A stretch of DNA of 64,000 nucleotides, from the NCBI RefSeq assembly GCF_000519205.1, contig NZ_JAFB01000003.1, positions 435,118 to 499,117 of the forward strand. The letters are read 5' to 3'. Origin of the DNA: Amycolatopsis taiwanensis DSM 45107. Lineage in GTDB: Bacteria > Actinomycetota > Actinomycetes > Mycobacteriales > Pseudonocardiaceae. The position numbers were made by a program, and so were the translations under genes. Below, one piece after another: positions 59,953-64,000 of the stretch (positions are counted from its first letter, which is position 1; the number at the start of each line of letters is the position of its first letter). The notes under the pieces are model-generated. The model was not told the origin of the DNA. It saw nothing but the letters and a program-made list of their open reading frames with translations, and ran no database searches.

Positions 59953-60639
59953 ATGAACACCACGGAAAAGCAGTCGTTCACGGTCGTGGTCGTCACGGCC
60001 GGAACCAGCGACCCCTCCTCGACCAGGATGCTGGCCGACCGGACCGCGCAGCGGGCCGCCGAGCTGGCGGGCCGGCGCGGGAACGAGGTGGCCGTCCGGG
60101 TCATCGACCTCCGGGAGCTCGCCACCGAAATCACCGCCGCGCTGATCTCCCAGTTGGCCGGCCCGAAACTGCAGCAGGCCATCGCCGCGCTCGGTGAGGC
60201 CGACGGCATCATCGCGAGCACACCGGTCTACAAGGCCGGCGCCAGCGGCCTGTTCACGTCGTTCTTCCAGATCCTGGACAACGACCTGCTCATCGCCAAA
60301 CCGGTCGTGCTCGCCGCCACCGCGGGAACGGCCAGGCACGCACTGGTGGTCGACGAGCAATTGCGGTCGCTGTTCGCGTTCATGCGGACCACCACCGCGC
60401 CGACATCGCTGTTCGCCACCTCGCAGGACTGGGGTGACCCGGCGCTCACCACACGCATCGAGCGGGCCGCGTTGGAACTCGTGCTGCTCATGGAGAGCGG
60501 TTTCGCCCGGCAGGTCCGGGACGAGTCCTGGCAGAGCTACCAGCACGAGTTCGGCAGCGCGGGCGGCACGGAGGTGTCCATCGACCTCGACTCCGACCTC
60601 ATGCGGCTGGCCGCCGGAGGATCGGCGAGCGCCGGCTGA
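59953..60639 (+). CDS. NADPH-dependent FMN reductase
   Basis: 228 residues from the ATG at 59953, which has GAGGAAACAGAG upstream; a TTG at 59929 overlapping the marR stop is possible. TVVVVTAGTSDPSSTRMLAD is the flavodoxin-like phosphate loop (GS.S..S type), and ADGIIASTPVYKAGASGLFT the FMN-binding PVY..S motif. Actinobacterial CE1759-type reductases supply FMNH2 to a monooxygenase, here the LLM enzyme. No anchor or signal. Confidence 0.87.
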   Translation: MNTTEKQSFTVVVVTAGTSDPSSTRMLADRTAQRAAELAGRRGNEVAVRVIDLRELATEITAALISQLAGPKLQQAIAALGEADGIIASTPVYKAGASGLFTSFFQILDNDLLIAKPVVLAATAGTARHALVVDEQLRSLFAFMRTTTAPTSLFATSQDWGDPALTTRIERAALELVLLMESGFARQVRDESWQSYQHEFGSAGGTEVSIDLDSDLMRLAAGGSASAG

Positions 60640-60703
60640 GCACGACCCCGCCGAAGGTGACGTGCACAACGATGGGCACGTCACCGCGGTGTCACGCCGG
60701 GGG

Positions 60704-62083
<1,380 letters not shown>

Positions 62084-62318
62084 CTATTTTGCGCTCGCCC
62101 CATTTTCCCCGGTCAGCGGCCCCGAAACAGCTCCCGTTACCAGCCTCACAGCGTTCCTCCCGAGATCACCTCGATGATCGTCTCGCTGAACCGCCGGGAT
62201 TCGACGAGATCGTGATGCGGGCCACCCAGAATGGCCGGATCACTGGTCCAGGTTGGACATCCGGCAAAAGCGATGTGCGGCGGACCGCAAGGGGCAGCTG
62301 TTAGGAAAGGCAGCAACG

Positions 62319-62672
62319 ATGCCGAGCGACACGCTTAGTTTGATCACATCGCTGATTCCCGCCGGAACGCGGGCCCTGGTTCCGCGTCCTCAGGAAGAGC
62401 CGGCGGACTCGGACGACTCCGTGTCCGGCGTGATGACGCGCAACGTCGCGGTGTTGGCGGTCGTTCCCGAGTGGGTGCTCCAAGGCGTGGTGGCACAGGT
62501 GAAAGGGGTCATCGAACGCGCCACCCACGAACTGGACCGGCTGGACATCCGGCTACGTCTGGACATTCGCCGCGCACCGCAAGCCGGGACGGACACCAGC
62601 GAGTCCGTCGACAGCCTGGAGCGTCACATCCTCGACCTCGCCGCCGAGGTCCAGCGCCTCCGCCAAGCCTGA
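62319..62672 (+). CDS. Hypothetical protein, amphipathic, 117 aa
   Basis: Residues 40-80 hold [20 protein letters not shown] and [15 protein letters not shown]; the C-terminus (about 95-117, [20 protein letters not shown]) is heptad-like and could form a coiled coil. No family recognised. AGGAAAGG lies about 10 bases before the ATG at 62319. The region 62042-62318 between it and gdhA shows no other gene. Confidence 0.6.
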   Translation: MPSDTLSLITSLIPAGTRALVPRPQEEPADSDDSVSGVMTRNVAVLAVVPEWVLQGVVAQVKGVIERATHELDRLDIRLRLDIRRAPQAGTDTSESVDSLERHILDLAAEVQRLRQA

Positions 62673-62696
62673 CCTCACCGGCGCCGCGCCCGGGGT

Positions 62697-64000
<1,304 letters not shown>

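Overview
The window reads as chromosome of a high-GC actinomycete, most likely a member of the Pseudonocardiaceae close to Amycolatopsis. This is inferred from the roughly 70 % GC, many GTG starts and probable leaderless genes, a CtpI-type P-type ATPase, DUF574 methyltransferases, a DUF222/HNH protein, a CIRCE-controlled groEL and 21-bp repeat arrays between genes. No rRNA, tRNA, CRISPR array or complete insertion sequence was seen. The first and last genes (pntA, groEL) run off the window.

Layout. 0-9 kb: NAD(P) transhydrogenase (pntAB), an amidohydrolase with a double palindromic operator, and a CtpI-like ATPase with a small membrane partner. 9-13.5 kb: remnants of type VII secretion genes, two 21-bp repeat arrays, an MFS exporter behind a TetR-type operator and a leaderless leader ORF, and an FAD monooxygenase. 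13.5-20 kb: two methyltransferases, then folD-purU-metF divergent from a LigM/DesA-type O-demethylase. Together these can move a methyl group from a methoxylated aromatic acid through tetrahydrofolate to formate. 20-27 kb: mixed genes (DinB, HNH, APH, endonuclease V, GNAT, ParB-like, Pit phosphate transporter). 27-33 kb: a PQQ locus (pqqA, pqqB, pqqC, pqqD) with a truncated pqqE and a quinoprotein dehydrogenase remnant, a formaldehyde dehydrogenase and a GAF-LytTR regulator. 33-36.7 kb: ligJ divergent from galD and a type I extradiol dioxygenase, the lower part of a gallate/protocatechuate 4,5-type pathway.

36.7-39.6 kb: two methyltransferases and a VapC toxin with a damaged antitoxin. 39.6-47.7 kb: a five-gene minus-strand biosynthetic operon made of a Pls-like PCP/membrane/hexapeptide protein, a stand-alone (partial C)-A-PCP NRPS, an Fe/2-oxoglutarate dioxygenase, SbnB and SbnA. 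It predicts a product built from L-2,3-diaminopropionate, possibly an isopeptide polymer, and is the best candidate for an undescribed system here. 48-53 kb: secondary alcohol dehydrogenase, GH15 glycosidase and an atypical glucose-6-phosphate dehydrogenase. 53-58 kb: a P450 with an autoregulated leaderless PadR gene, an SMI1/KNR4-type protein, a membrane-anchored unknown and a LexA-family repressor. 58-64 kb: a flavin-dependent LLM oxidoreductase, MarR and FMN-reductase operon, glutamate dehydrogenase, a TetR regulator and groEL.

Many large antisense frames exist because of the GC-rich third positions; they were not annotated. All functional calls rest on reading motifs by eye, without database searches.
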